DNA of 64,000 bases from Aspidapion aeneum. Its lineage: Eukaryota > Arthropoda > Insecta > Coleoptera > Brentidae. The position numbers were made by a program, and so were the translations under genes. The notes under the pieces are model-generated. The model saw only the letters and a list, made by a program, of their open reading frames with translations. It ran no database searches and had not been told where the DNA came from. Where the stretch lies: the NCBI GenBank assembly GCA_963576565.1, contig OY755047.1, positions 33,214,851-33,278,850 of the forward strand, read 5' to 3'. Position 1 is the first letter of the stretch. Every line of letters begins with the position of its first letter. Shown here piece after piece: positions 32,480-43,745 of the stretch.

Positions 32480-32990
32480 TCAAAATTAATTTAATTTACG
32501 GATGCCCCTGAACTTTTTTAATTAGTTCAATTAACGGACGCCGCTGGAGAGCTTGTTATTAGTCTAGCTTTATTAAGTTATACCATGTTGAAAAGGGAAT
32601 TTTATTGTTTACAATAAAGTATATTATACATTTTCCTCTTAGAAGCTTACTTTTTAAGAAAATTTGAAAAAACCGCAAACTTTTAGATTTTGGGGGGTCT
32701 GGGGGGGTTTTTAAGGGTTTTTGCAGCCATTAAAAAAAAAATAATATGTTATTATTTTTTAATTATACAAATATATATTTTGAATGTACACCTGTGACAA
32801 TTTGGGCTTTCCAGCGGCAATTTAAAATTTCGCCGCCATTTTGGCCGCCATCTTGAATATCTCAGCCCCTGTCAATATTTCGAGTTAGCAACAGGGATAT
32901 TCGGATTCAGCGGGGTCAAAATAGGGGGAATTGCCCATTTGCCAAAAATTAATATAAAATGCTTCTAGAAATGGGATTTTCCCGAATCTT
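32480..32990. repeat. satellite monomers, continued
   Basis: TTACGGATGCCCCTG (32497) and TTAACGGACGCCGCTGGAGA (32530) are the landmarks of the array interrupted by the LINE. The block TTCAGCGGGGTCAAAATAGG with ATATAAAATGCTTCTAGA (32905-32980) also occurs near 22590-22650 and, more diverged, near 20020-20110. Confidence 0.6.
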
Positions 32991-33014
32991 GCCTGAACTA
33001 TTTTACAATATAAT

Positions 33015-33215
33015 ATGAAATAAGGAATGAAGGAAATTTTGGATAATATAACTTTTCAGTTGGAAACAAGGATTAAAGATTTAAAAAAATTAGAATTTGT
33101 TGCAGTACTACACACCTCCAAGTTCGATGAATATTCAAAAAAATTTCCCAAAAAATGTATTGATAGTTTAGAAAATGCATATAAAAAAAGTTTAACTGTT
33201 TTGACACAATAAAAA
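33015..33215 (+). pseudogene. hAT transposase fragment
   Basis: The 61-codon frame 33027-33212 (ILDNITFQLETRIKDLKKLE, then FDEYSKKFPKKCIDSLEN) resembles the middle/C-terminal part of hAT transposases of the zinc-finger-MYM-like group, which have 'FY...D.(I/L)..EL..RF' blocks. Its position inside a pair of hAT-type ends supports the call. The domains on either side are missing. Confidence 0.5.
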
Positions 33216-33407
33216 ATGAATTATCAGTAATTTATAAAGACTAACATTTTAAGTGCCTAAAAGTTAAATCTATGTGAAATTTTTAGTGAAACTAAAAAAC
33301 TTTGTAATCTTGTTTTAACTATTCCAGTTACGATCAAAAATGACACTTTCCGCGCTAGCAATTTTTTCCATAGAAAAAGAACTTTTACAGACTTTGTATG
33401 AAAATGA

Positions 33408-33567
33408 CAAAACTCGAACCTCTCTATAACTGGAACATTTTAAGTGGTCCCTGCACTTTTTATATGTATTTTAACCTCTTTAACTCGAATTTCTATAAAT
33501 TGAATTCTTCACAACTCGAACTGTTTTGGTTGTCCCTTTAAGTTCGAGTTATAGAGGTTCGACTGTA
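33408..33567. mobile_element. 160-bp pogo/Tigger-type MITE
   Basis: The left end ACTCGAACCTCTCTATAACT and right end AGTTATAGAGGTTCGACTG are inverted repeats of the CAGTCGAACCTCTATAACTCGAA type used by pogo/Tigger elements. There is no coding capacity. It lies inside the hAT relic. Confidence 0.75.
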
Positions 33568-34034
33568 ATTGATAAAAGTTTGTATTGTTAAAAGAAAGAA
33601 GGATACCGCGTGTTTACAAACTGTAATTTTTGTTTTTAGATTTAAAGTGAGTACCTAAGTATATTTATTATCTTTGTAGAAAATAAAAATTTTCGACAAT
33701 CATGGAAATGGAAAATTGGAAAAAAATACACATTGCATTTGATCATTTATTCCCATTTCATGAAGGACTTTTTTTTCATTTTTGGCCTTGGTGCCTCATC
33801 AGTTTTACAAGTCACGAGCCGCCACTGTAAGACATATTTTTATAAAAGAGAGACGCGACAAACCCTTCAAAGTCACTGAAATTAACATTCTCTCTCTAAA
33901 CATCGCTAGAGTGTAGATGACCGCTATTGTCATCCTTTGATTTTGACTTAAATAAATTTGACGTTGAAGAGTTTGTCGCGTCTCTATTTCTTTAAAATAG
34001 GTCATACATACAGGGTATATTTTTTTGTTCACAG

Positions 34035-34533
34035 ATTTGATGAAAGTCAACTGGATGACGACATGTCAATGACAATATCCCCTAACACTGATTTGGATTC
34101 TTCTGGTAGCCGATATTCTTTGGACAGTCCAAGCAAACTTAAAAGAAGAAGACTTAACAGACCCAAAAGAACGGTGTTGGATATAGAACCCGACTTGACA
34201 GCTGAAAAGCCGATCGAATTTGACGGAATCTACGTTTGTCGTTTGTGCGATTTAAGGAAAATCGACCGTGACGAGTTTCACTCGCACGTCAAAACACACC
34301 GTCAACTGTCAACGGCCTATCAATGCATGGAGTGTGGCGAATGTTTCGTTGTCAAACGCTCCCTGATTATACACCTTCAACATTTCCACAATATCCACAA
34401 ATACGAAACATATTTTAAAGAAAACGAATGTTTTGACGTAGCTGCTGTCGAAGAATTGGCTAAAAATCTGCAAATGCCGCCCTATGTTTGCAGCGATTTT
34501 TTTTTCTCCAACGGGAAAATTTTCTTTAAATAA
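34035..34533 (+). CDS. zinc-finger protein, terminal exon 10 (two C2H2 fingers)
   Basis: Acceptor TATTTTTTTGTTCACAG (AG 34033-34034); ends at TAA 34531-34533. Phase 2 in, 165 codons plus stop. A Ser/Asp-rich start (LDDDMSMTISPNTDLDSSGS) and a basic patch (KLKRRRLNRPKR, a likely nuclear signal) precede two good C2H2 fingers: YVCRLCDLRKIDRDEFHSHV followed by KTH (C-x2-C-x12-H-x3-H) and YQCMECGECFVVKRSLIIHL followed by QHFH (x12, x4). The C-terminus starts another finger, PPYVCSD, but runs into FFF codons from a T9 tract and stops 13 residues after that Cys. The protein probably acts as a DNA-binding or chromatin factor; a kinship to ZNF532/592/687-type multi-finger proteins is a guess. Confidence 0.92.
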
Positions 34534-34534
34534 A
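34529..34534 (+). promoter_or_regulatory. AATAAA overlapping the stop codon; further poly(A) signals downstream
   Basis: AATAAA lies across the TAA stop of the zinc-finger gene. A transcript end this close would leave almost no 3' UTR, so a later signal, such as ATAAATAAAAG at about 34795-34805, is more likely used. Confidence 0.4.
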
Positions 34535-36165
34535 CCAATTTTCAAAAAAAATATAAGTACATAAGCTCCGGCAGCTGTTCACCTGAAGGCATTGGGTCAT
34601 AGGTCTAATAAAAAAAATTATGAAACGACCTTAATGAGTAGATGTAACCCTGAATAATAATAATTTTATTTAGGAAAAATTAAGAAAAAACTGTTGAAGT
34701 TATTATTTAGTAATTACTGAATTATGATATATTTTTAATTAATTTATGAAGCCTTTAGTTCCTTTGCTTAAAGATATAATATGGAAGGGGTTTTATAAAT
34801 AAAAGAAAATGTTTAAATACAAAAATAAGGGCAATTATATTTTTACTAAAAATTGCATGGAGTTACAACCCTTCTGTAAAAAATTATTTGTACGCATTTA
34901 AATATGTAAAAAAATGTGAAAGAACTGTCCTTAACTAACAACCTAATTGTTTCCAAAATTCTAGAATTTTCTGACCACTTACATCTAAATACTAACAACT
35001 ATAGTAACGTCCATTTTTGTTTTAGTAAAAAAAAATATTTAAATGTTCAAAAATAAAATATTCAATATTAATTTTTTAACTAAATATTTTAGATTACAGA
35101 ATTCCCTCTTCAAGTGCTTAATCTTTTGTTTTACAAAAAAAAACTGAAAATACATTTTTAATAAAAATAAATATTTTTATTTTCTTTGGTTCTTTAAAAA
35201 ATCCTAGAATACCTGTGTGGTCTTCTACCTTGCCTCATCTCCCGTGACTCGAGTTTCCCCTAAAATAAAGGGACTGCAAATCACCCACACGTCACGGCAG
35301 ACCCGAAGCTCAGCGCAAGGGTGGAAGTTGTTTTAACCCCATGGCCACACAAAAACTAGTTGCTACATTGTCTATTTTTCTTCCCCAGAAACTCTGTAAT
35401 AAATTAAAAAAAACCAATCAGAAAAAATGTAATTGAAAGGAATGAAATCAACTACCAACATATTAATTCTTAATAATAAATTATCCCTAACTCACCCCTG
35501 TTCCTTCTTCCCACTTTCTTATCTCATGGCGGCTACGGCCGTTTCCATAACCCAAACAGGTGTTTCTGTAACAAACAGAAAAAAGGTCTAAATGTTTTGA
35601 AAAAATCATCAGTGGTACGATTAAACGTTAGAAGCTACCCTTAGAAGTAATTTACGAAAAGAACCTTACCCTTTGAAAACATTTTCACTCAGAAAAACAC
35701 AAATTTAAAATTAATGATACTTTTTGTCACCAATGGCTGCAGGAAAAGATAGATCGATATTCCAGTGATCCTGTACCAAAAATTTTTGGGGGCACTAGCG
35801 CCTGCGCAGGTTGGACTCGCACCTGCGCAGGTTGGACTCGCACCCATAGCAGCCGACAACGATCAAGCATTCTCAAGTCTTGCTAGAACTAGACTCAAAA
35901 GCATATATTCCATTAAAAATATTTTTACCCTTAAAAAAGGATAATTCACAGGTTTGAAAATCGATCCCCGCAAATCGTGGTTGGTTTTTTGTATCTCCCC
36001 TAGAAATACCTGAAACCCCCCAAAGCACCTTATTTGTCCCAAATTTGATATGTTTTTTATTCCTTAAAGTTTAAAGTATTGTTAAAACGTTGGGTGTACT
36101 AATTTCAATGAATATATATAGTTCTAGAGAAGAAATAAACGTAAATTCTTTTGACAAGTTGAATT
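34535..36165. other. 3' flank of the gene, non-coding
   Basis: AT-rich with no coding frame; its start should hold the 3' UTR. 35205-35350 and 35500-35560 have higher GC. A 21-bp unit (ACCTGCGCAGGTTGGACTCGC) is repeated twice at about 35808-35850. Confidence 0.5.
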
Positions 36166-36169
36166 GTTT

Positions 36170-36310
36170 TTTTTAACTACCAACAATATTATTATTTTTT
36201 AATAAGTAAAAAATAACTATATACCAAAATAAAAAAACAGCTTATGTCGTTTATATGTAGTTAGACATTTTCTTATACTTGGCGTCCCAACCACAGAGAA
36301 GTCTGTGGTC
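36170..36310. repeat. ~110-bp dispersed repeat, copy 1 (partner 43640-43745)
   Basis: AATATTATTATTTTTTAA..., AAAAACAGCTTATGTC and CTTATACTTGG(C/T)GTCCCAAC are shared in the same order and orientation with 43640-43745. The pair brackets a 7.4-kb segment containing the BEL/Pao relic and could be decayed LTR pieces, but TG..CA ends are not evident. Confidence 0.5.
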
Positions 36311-36749
36311 CCAACATACTCCCAGCCGGATGTTGAAGAGTTCACATATAACGCTTTGGAGTTTTGATAATTCTTCCTAATCTGGAATACCCTATACTAG
36401 AGGCTTGTCTGTCAATTTGATTGTTTATATCATTTTCAATTGACTGTGTACAATTAGAGATATGTATGTCAATCTGATCATTTTTCACATCTTTAGTTGA
36501 ATGGATAGTTCGTTTACATGGGGATCATTTAGTTCATATTCATGTTCAGTTGGATATTCTCGTATCTTTGTATTGGCCTTACAAGTTTGCCGCTGTTTGC
36601 TTGTTGTAAAAATGCACATACTGTATTATCTTTTCCGGGTACTAGTTCCGAAATGTTGCCTATTGGCCAATCAATTCCTTTTTTATTGTCAGATCCTATT
36701 AACATTTATTTTCGAATTAAATGATTTTCTTATCTTTTCTTGTGCAAGA

Positions 36750-37040
36750 TTTGCTAAATATTATGACGAATTCTTTTGGAAAAAAAGTGCAGCACTGGTG
36801 CGCCACTAGTGCAGTTTTCGTATTCTTTTGGAAAAACTAGTGCAATTTTTTGTATTCTGACCCACTGACAAGCCCAGTGTTCCACTCAGTGCACATTTTT
36901 TGGCACGGGCTCTCCAAGCTCGTGTTGCACTAGTGCACTTTTGTATTCTTTTGAAACTGCACTGGGGCAATTTTTTGATAGCACCAAAACAGTGTCAGTG
37001 GACCACGAGTGGACCACTAACTTTCTCAAAAGAATTCGCT
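36750..37040. mobile_element. ~290-bp MITE rich in CACTAGTGCA palindromes
   Basis: The ends are inverted: GACGAATTCTTTTGGAAAAA at the left, TTCTCAAAAGAATTCGC at the right. The interior repeats GTGCA/CACTAGTGCA and GTATTCTTTTG blocks in alternating orientation. Overlapping frames (36501-37211) are not genes. Confidence 0.65.
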
Positions 37041-37299
37041 ATTAATTTCTTAATTTTGAAACGATTCGTCCCTGTGCATTTAAAATTGGGTTATAATGGT
37101 ACTTTTTCAAGCCTTAAAAACTGGCAATTTTTCCACGAATCGTTGCCAGAAAATAAAGTGTTTACTTTATCCTACTCCTATAACCCAAGATATCTACCTA
37201 TTAATTTCTAAATCGAGCTCTAAAGTTTTCCCGTACTTGCTGCATATGTTTATATTCCTTTTTCATGTTTGTTCTGCCATTTTTTTTTTAAACTAGAAG

Positions 37300-37830
37300 G
37301 TGATATTAGTGTTAAAATTTCTGGATTTTCTTCAATATATGTGAATTGTCTTGAGTTAATAGTTGCTTCAAATTCACAAAGTAAAGTAAAAAATTCTTCG
37401 TAATTAACTGTCCTCTTTTCTAAATTTCGTCCTAAAATTTTTTTGACTATCCTTTCTCACTATTCGCCCACCAGGCTGCAGTGTCTGGGATAAAATTTCA
37501 TTTAATCCTATTTACTGAGGAAAATTTTAAAATTTCATCCCAATCAATTTCATTCAACAGATTATTTGCTCCGTGTAGGTTTGTTCCGTTGTCTGAATAA
37601 ATTATTGTAATCCTTCCTTTGCTGGCAATAAATCTTCTCAATGCCTACAGAAAATCTTGACTTGATAATGATTTAACTATTTTAAAATGGTAAACTTTTT
37701 CGTTTCCTTTTAAAAAGATGGGTCCTGCAAATTGTATAGCCCTAATTTTTTATTTCTTGCTTTCTACACATTTAAAATAATTTATTTTACTGCTTTTCGT
37801 CCTTGGATTATCCAAAATCTTGCTCTTAAT
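37300..37830 (-). pseudogene. BEL/Pao LTR-retrotransposon integrase relic
   Basis: Read on the minus strand in shifting frames, the order is FWIIQGRKAVK (37789-37826), GPIFLKGNEKVYHF, GRITIIYSDNGTN (about 37580-37622, DNGTN block with a catalytic Asp), NNLLNEIDWDEI, then FIPDTAAWWAN (about 37469-37500, the block where BEL/Pao integrases have W.FIPP.A.W.GG.WE). Several stops and frame changes interrupt it. This order is typical of the BEL/Pao pol C-terminal half. No complete LTRs were identified. Confidence 0.75.
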
Positions 37831-37850
37831 ATACATTTTGCATATCAGCT

Positions 37851-38045
37851 TCAGTATAATTTCTGCTTAACCAACTGCCATATTTTTTCATCGAGGTTGA
37901 AGATATGAGTGACTTTGTCATCAACCATCTTAAATTGTTTCCTAACTTCTTCCTTTGAAGCATCTGGACTGGTATTCTCATAACTTGGCTTAAAAACATT
38001 ACGTTTTGAAAACGCTAAGCGAAACGCACAGCACCCTTCTCGCAT
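37851..38045 (-). pseudogene. possible DDE-transposase fragment
   Basis: A 64-codon minus-strand frame with charged, protein-like composition, ending near THIFNLDEKIWQL. 'IFNLDE' resembles the (I/V)(Y/F)N.DETG block with the first catalytic Asp in pogo/Tigger-type transposases. It is too short and isolated to be sure. Confidence 0.3.
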
Positions 38046-38719
38046 CGCATTTGCGCTGACCGATCGAATTTTGTATTCACGTTGGTAAACGCGCCCTTGG
38101 GATGGAACTCGCTAAGCATCCTTCAAATTCTCGCTTTTTGTTTATGTTTTTTGAAATTTGTGACATATATTAGAGATTTTTTTCACCCCAGCTAGTTATG
38201 TTTGGTATTTATTGAAAAAAACATCGAAAATCTAGAGAAGGTGATGGTTAGAAATGGTTTTAATGAGAAATGTTAGGCTAGCGGTGTCTTAACATGATTG
38301 TAATGACCCCTACACGCCAAGGTATAATAATAAAAGTTATATAGACGTAAACCATATGTAATATGATGAAAATTCATATTCTAACAAATAAAATAAAGTT
38401 TTAGAAGAAAATTTAGTTAAAATTCTTCAATAATTATTAAAGTTTAAATTGTTTAAAGCTTTGGCACCATCACGACCATTTTATTGTTCCAATTGAATAC
38501 ACTCGCTCATACTAGGGTGTTTTCAATAAGGCTCAAATGCTTGGATACCTATTCTACAGAGTACCTTTACATAAAGAAGTGTAGAAAGCTTTTTTTTATT
38601 TATTTGTTTATTAGTATAGTAAGGTAGAAATTGTTCTTATAAATAAATACATTGTCACTAAAAATTTGAAAATAACTTAATTAATTGTTCTATAAGAATC
38701 CTATCCAATCACTACACTA

Positions 38720-41700
38720 ATGTTTTACCAGCACGATGGGTTTTGGAAATCTGTGCCCATAAACAATTTTTGGTCGGGCAGCAAAACACAATTTTTGATG
38801 ATTTTGGTAAAACTTGGTACGTTTGTAGAGCGACCCAAGAGAAGTAGAGAAAAATTTTTTTTTTTTGGTTTGAACTCTACTGATTGCCGCGTTTCAGTGC
38901 CCTTAAATTTCAAATTTACACCTTTACATTTTTTTCCAATATCTTAAAACTAAAAACAGCTAAAATATTTTTCATAACAATTTTGATTAGGTAAGACCTG
39001 TCTCTATAAGCCCATGTAGCGCAACTTTTAAAAATATTTTTTTTATATCAAGAAATATAATGTTAAACTGAAAACTTTGAAAATTTCCCAAAGTAGAGAT
39101 TTTTTTTAAAACTTAAAATTTTGGAACCAGTCAAAAAGTTTCTGAGGCGGATTTTATCTGACATACTTTTTTTTCTTTGTTTTGAGTCTGGCTATATCTC
39201 ACCTTTTAAAATTTGAAAAAATCTTGCAGGGAAAATCTGTCGCAGAGTCACAAATACCATGCTGTCGCGTTTTTCGCAAAATACAAAGATTTTGGACTGC
39301 TTATTCAAAACAATTTTTTAAAACTTTATTTGACCAAAACTTAAAATAACTTTTACCGATTCTGATAGAGAACTAAATACAAAATTTATTTTCTTTAAAA
39401 AAAATTAATAAATATAATCCAATATATTCAAAAATTTACCACAAACATGGAAAAATCATAGGGTTAAAATAACGGTTTTTTAAGCAAAAATGACATGTTT
39501 GAAGATAAACGGCTGGGGATTTTTTATTTTGCGTTTAATTTTGGGTCCCCCGAAAACCCTTGTTCTAATATAGACAAGCTTTCAAACGGTATGCAATTTT
39601 TTTCAAAATCTACTTGGTAAGTGGTATCAAAAAAGCGTTTAAAGTTCGCTATTTTTCAGTTTTTATTAAAAGATATTCAAATCGTTTACTGGTCGGTCAT
39701 TAAACCGCCATTTTCGTCATTTTTTGGGGGATTTCGATAAACATTGGCACGATTGTACATCAACTTAAGCAAAGTAAAAAATAAAAACAAATTGGTTGGT
39801 ACGCCACTATAAGTTGTGTACCAGTGCCCTTAAATTTCTGGTTTGCGCCTTTCCACTTTTTTCAAAATATCTCAAAATCAAAAATAGCTAATTATTTTTT
39901 GATTCCTGTTTTAATAAGCTAAGACCTGTCTCTATGGGCCCCTGTACGACAACTTTTAGAAATATTTATTGATTTCAGACAAAATAATGTCAAAATCAAA
40001 ACTTTGACAAATTTACCAAATTGGTGATTTTTTCAAAACTTGAATTTTTGGATCCTGTCCAGAAATTTCTAAGGCGGATTTTATCTGACATACTTTTATT
40101 TCTTCCTTTTAAGCCTGGCTCTATCTTACTTTTTAAAACATTAAAAAATATTGCATGAAAAACCTGTAGCAGGATCACATATACCAAGCTGTCGCGTTTT
40201 TCGCAAAACTCAAGGATTTTGGACTGCTTATACAAAAGAATTTTTTAAAATTTTATTTGACCAAAACTTAAAATAATTTTTACCGGTTCTGATAGAGAAC
40301 TAAATACAAAATTTACTTTCTGAAAAAAATAATTAATATATAAAATTCAATATATTCAAAAATTTACCACAAACATGGAAAAATAATGGGTTTAAAATTT
40401 TTTTTCGCAAAATTCAGAGACTTTCGACTGCTTATACAAATCAATTTTTTAAAACTTTATTTGAACAAAACATAAAAGACTATTTACTCGTTCTAATAGG
40501 CAACAAAATATAAAATTTCCTCAACTAAAAAAAAATTTACCGCAAACATGGAAAAATCACTAACTCAAAATAACGGGTTTTTAAGAAAAAACTACACATT
40601 TCGAGATAAACAGCTGGGGATTTTTACTTTGCCTTTAATTTTGGGTCCCCCGAAAACCTTTGTTCTAATATAGACAAGCTTTCAAAAGGTGTGCATTTTT
40701 TTTCAAAATATAAAAGTAAGTTTTAGCAAAAAAGCGTTTAAAGTTGGGTATTTTTCAGTTTTTTAATAAAATTGATGGGACTTTCATAAAAATTGGCAAG
40801 TTTGTACACCGACTTTAGAGAAGTAAAAAATAAAAAAAAGTTGGTTGGTACTCCACTTTCCAGTTTGCACCTTTTCACTTCTTTCAAAATAACTGAAAAT
40901 CAAAAAGAGTAAAAATATTTACCGTTTTAATTAGGTAAGACCTGTCTCTATCGGCTCTTACATAACTTTTAGAAATATTTTTTATTTTAAGAAAAATAAT
41001 CTCAAATTAAAAATATTGAAAAAAAAGTTAAATTATTTTTTTTGTTTTATAGCGGTACCGAAGGGCGGATTAAGGGCGATCACTCAATCAAAAATGTTTT
41101 AATATGTTGGCTTGTGTTTTTTTAATGCTAATAAATACCTATTTATGTATAAACCTTAAAATGGCTGGCTATTACAGGCAAAATTAATTAAAATGCACAT
41201 ATTTGTCACCGAGGACAGGATATGACATTTATGTCTTTGCATTGAATCCAAAGAAATTGTAAAAAAAACAATTAAAATTACACTTATTCCAGTAAAATGG
41301 GCTTAGCACTTATATCAACTTATTTTTCTCTAATGAAATATAATTTTATGAAGAACCTATTTCTAATGGCTCGCTTGTATTATGAGATACTATTTTAATT
41401 TTACAGGTACCGTAATATTTGTTAAATTTTAAAATCGGGATAGCACCGATGTACTATTTAATGTATGAAATCATTCTGTTTTTTTTACCTTTTGTATATA
41501 TTAAGAGATTTTTTTATGGAAAATTATAAATATTTCTGAACATTGTAAATAAATAATATAAAATAAAGTTAGCACCTTTACTAATGTGTTAATTCCATTT
41601 ATTTCAGGCTTCTAAAGTATATTAAGAACTTAACACTAGTTTAGTATACGGTAACTTTTGTAAGAACCTAAAATTAACCGTAAACTAAAAAATCATTTTG

Positions 41701-43570
41701 AACCAGAAAAAATTCCAAGTTTGTAGTAGATTTTTTATTTTTCTAGTTTTTTTTAATAATTTTGTATATTAGTTTTTTTATCAGAAACATACGCTTTTAA
41801 ATTTTAGTAAAATAAAAATTAAAATGTGGTTTTGTATTTAAGCAGTCCAAAATCTTTAAATTTGCCCGAACACTATATAACTTGGATATTTTTTTATAAA
41901 AACTAAAAAATATCCAACTTTAGATACTTTTTTGCTATCACTTACAAAGTATATTTTTAAAAAATTACACCGTTTCAAAGCTGGTCCATATAGTAATAAA
42001 AAAAAGATTTTCGTGGAACCCAAAATTAAACGCAAACTAAAAAATCCCCACCGGTTTATCTCCAAACGCGTAATTTTTGCTAACAACCGGTATTTTGAGC
42101 CAACGATTTTTTCCTGTTTGCGCCAAATTTTTGAACATTTTGGATTATATTAATATATTTTTTTAAACAAGTGAATTTGGTATATAGTTTTTTTTTATTA
42201 GAAACGGTAAATGCCCTTTTAAACTATGGTCAAATAGAGTTTGTAAGTGGTAATGCATAAGTAATCCAAAATCCTTGAATTTTGCAAATAACGCAACAGC
42301 TTGGTATTTATGATTGTGCTACAGATTTTTCCTGCAATATTTTTTAATATTAGTAAAAAAAAAGAAGTGCATCCGATAAAATCCTCAGAAATTTCTTCGC
42401 AGAGTTAAAAAATTTAGGTTTTAAAAAATCACTACTTTTTTTTCAATATTTTTCATTTGAAATTATTTTTCTTAAAATAAAAAATATTTCTAAAAGTTAT
42501 CTAAGAGAGGTCGATAGAGACAGATCTTACCTAATTAAAACCGTAATAAAAAATATTTTGACTCTTTTTGATTTTCAGTTATTTTGAAAAAAGTGAAAAG
42601 GTGCAAACTGACAAGTTAAGGGCACTGAAACGGAGCTTAGAGTGGAGAACCAACCAGCTTTTTTCTTAGTTTTTACTTCTCTAAAGTCGATGTACAAACT
42701 TGCCAATTTTTATGAAATGCCCATCAAAATTGACGAAAATGGCGGCTGAGTGACCGACCAGTATACGATTTTGATATTTTTTTAAAAAGCTGAAAAATAT
42801 CCAACTTTAAACGCTTTTTTGCTACCACTTACCAAGTATATTTTGAAAAAAAATTCATACCGTTTAAAAGCTTATCTACATGAGAACAAAAGTTTTCGGG
42901 GGACCCAAAATTAAACGCAAAATAAAAAATCCCCAGCCGTTTATCTCCAAATGTGCAGTATTTTCTTAAAAAATCGTTATTTTGAGTCAGTGATTTTTTC
43001 CATGTTTGCGGTAAATTTTTAAATATTTTGGACTATATTTCTAAGTTTTTTTTAGGAGAGTAAATTTTGTATTTAGTTGTCTATTAGAACCAGTAAATAG
43101 CCTTTTACGGTTGGTTCAAATAAAGTTTAAAAAAACTGATTTGTATAAGCAGTGCAAAGTCTTTAAATTTTGCGAAAAACGCGACAGCTTGGTATTTGTG
43201 ATTCTGCTACAGATTTTCCCTGCTATATTTTTTAATATTTTAAAAAGGGTAGTATAGCAAGACTCAAAAGGCAGAAAAAAAAGGATGTCAGATAAAATCC
43301 GCCGTAGAAATTTCTTGACAGCGTCCAAAAATTCAAGTTTTGAAAAAATCACTACTTTGGTAAATTTGTCAAAGTTTTGACTTTGACATTATTTGTTTTT
43401 TAATCGATAAATATTTTTAAAACTTGTAGTACTTCGGTCTATAGAGACAGGTCTTGCCTAATGAAAACCGTGGCAATAAACATTTAGGCTTTTTTTGATT
43501 TTGAGATATTTTGAAAAAAGTGGAAAGGTGCCAACCGGAAAATTCAGGGCACTGATACGCACCTTAGAGA
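38720..43570. repeat. 4.9-kb inverted arrangement of ~0.9-1.0-kb repeats
   Basis: The landmark (G)TAAGACCTGTCTCTAT occurs at 38991, 39919 and 40934, and its complement at about 42520 and 43440. Other blocks follow the same order and inversion: ATTTTGGGTCCCCCGAAAAC at 39540 and 40640 against GGGACCCAAAATTAAACGCA at 42900; CCTTAAATTTC.GGTTTG at 39830; a diverged right-arm unit at 41880-42130. Thus two to three direct units on the left face two to three inverted units on the right, around a ~0.8-kb unmatched centre (41060-41860). All frames inside are repeats of one another, without coding character. The element type is unknown. Confidence 0.75.
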
Positions 43571-43639
43571 ACCGAACCGAAGCTCCATAAAATCCTTCAT
43601 TTCTACCTTGAAGAATTCGTTTCAAATTCAATGGAAACA

Positions 43640-43745
43640 TATAGTTGCAACGATATTATTATTTTTTAAGTAACAGTTAACTAGACCAAAATGGAAAAAC
43701 AGCTTATGTCAGCTCTTATACTTGGTGTCCCAACAAATATTGTAC
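43640..43745. repeat. ~110-bp dispersed repeat, copy 2
   Basis: Partner of 36170-36310; it lies directly right of the inverted-repeat complex. Confidence 0.5.

Larger units (their letters stand above)
27107..33827 (+). mobile_element. hAT-type transposon relic, heavily interrupted
   Basis: The left end CAGTGGCAGCTCGT (27107-27120) and right end ACGAGCCGCCACTG (33814-33827) are 14-bp terminal inverted repeats with one mismatch, of the CAGTGGCGGCTCGT type. Flanking octamers ATAGACAT and TAAGACAT agree at 6 of 8 positions, fitting the 8-bp target duplication of hAT elements. A transposase fragment lies near the right end (33027-33212). Most of the interior is later insertions: satellite DNA, a 16-bp-array element, a LINE and a pogo-type MITE. 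Confidence 0.75.
27086..34020. mobile_element. MITE (AGAGACCCTGTATA ends) split by a hAT insertion
   Basis: The left end is 27086-27106 (AGAGACCCTGTATATAGACA). The right part is 33828-34020, with internal arms GAGACGCGACAAACCCTTCA / GAGTTTGTCGCGTCTCTATT, ending CATACATACAGGGTATAT. A shorter uninterrupted relative is at 53768-53905. The right end stops 14 bases before the acceptor AG of exon 10. Confidence 0.7.
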
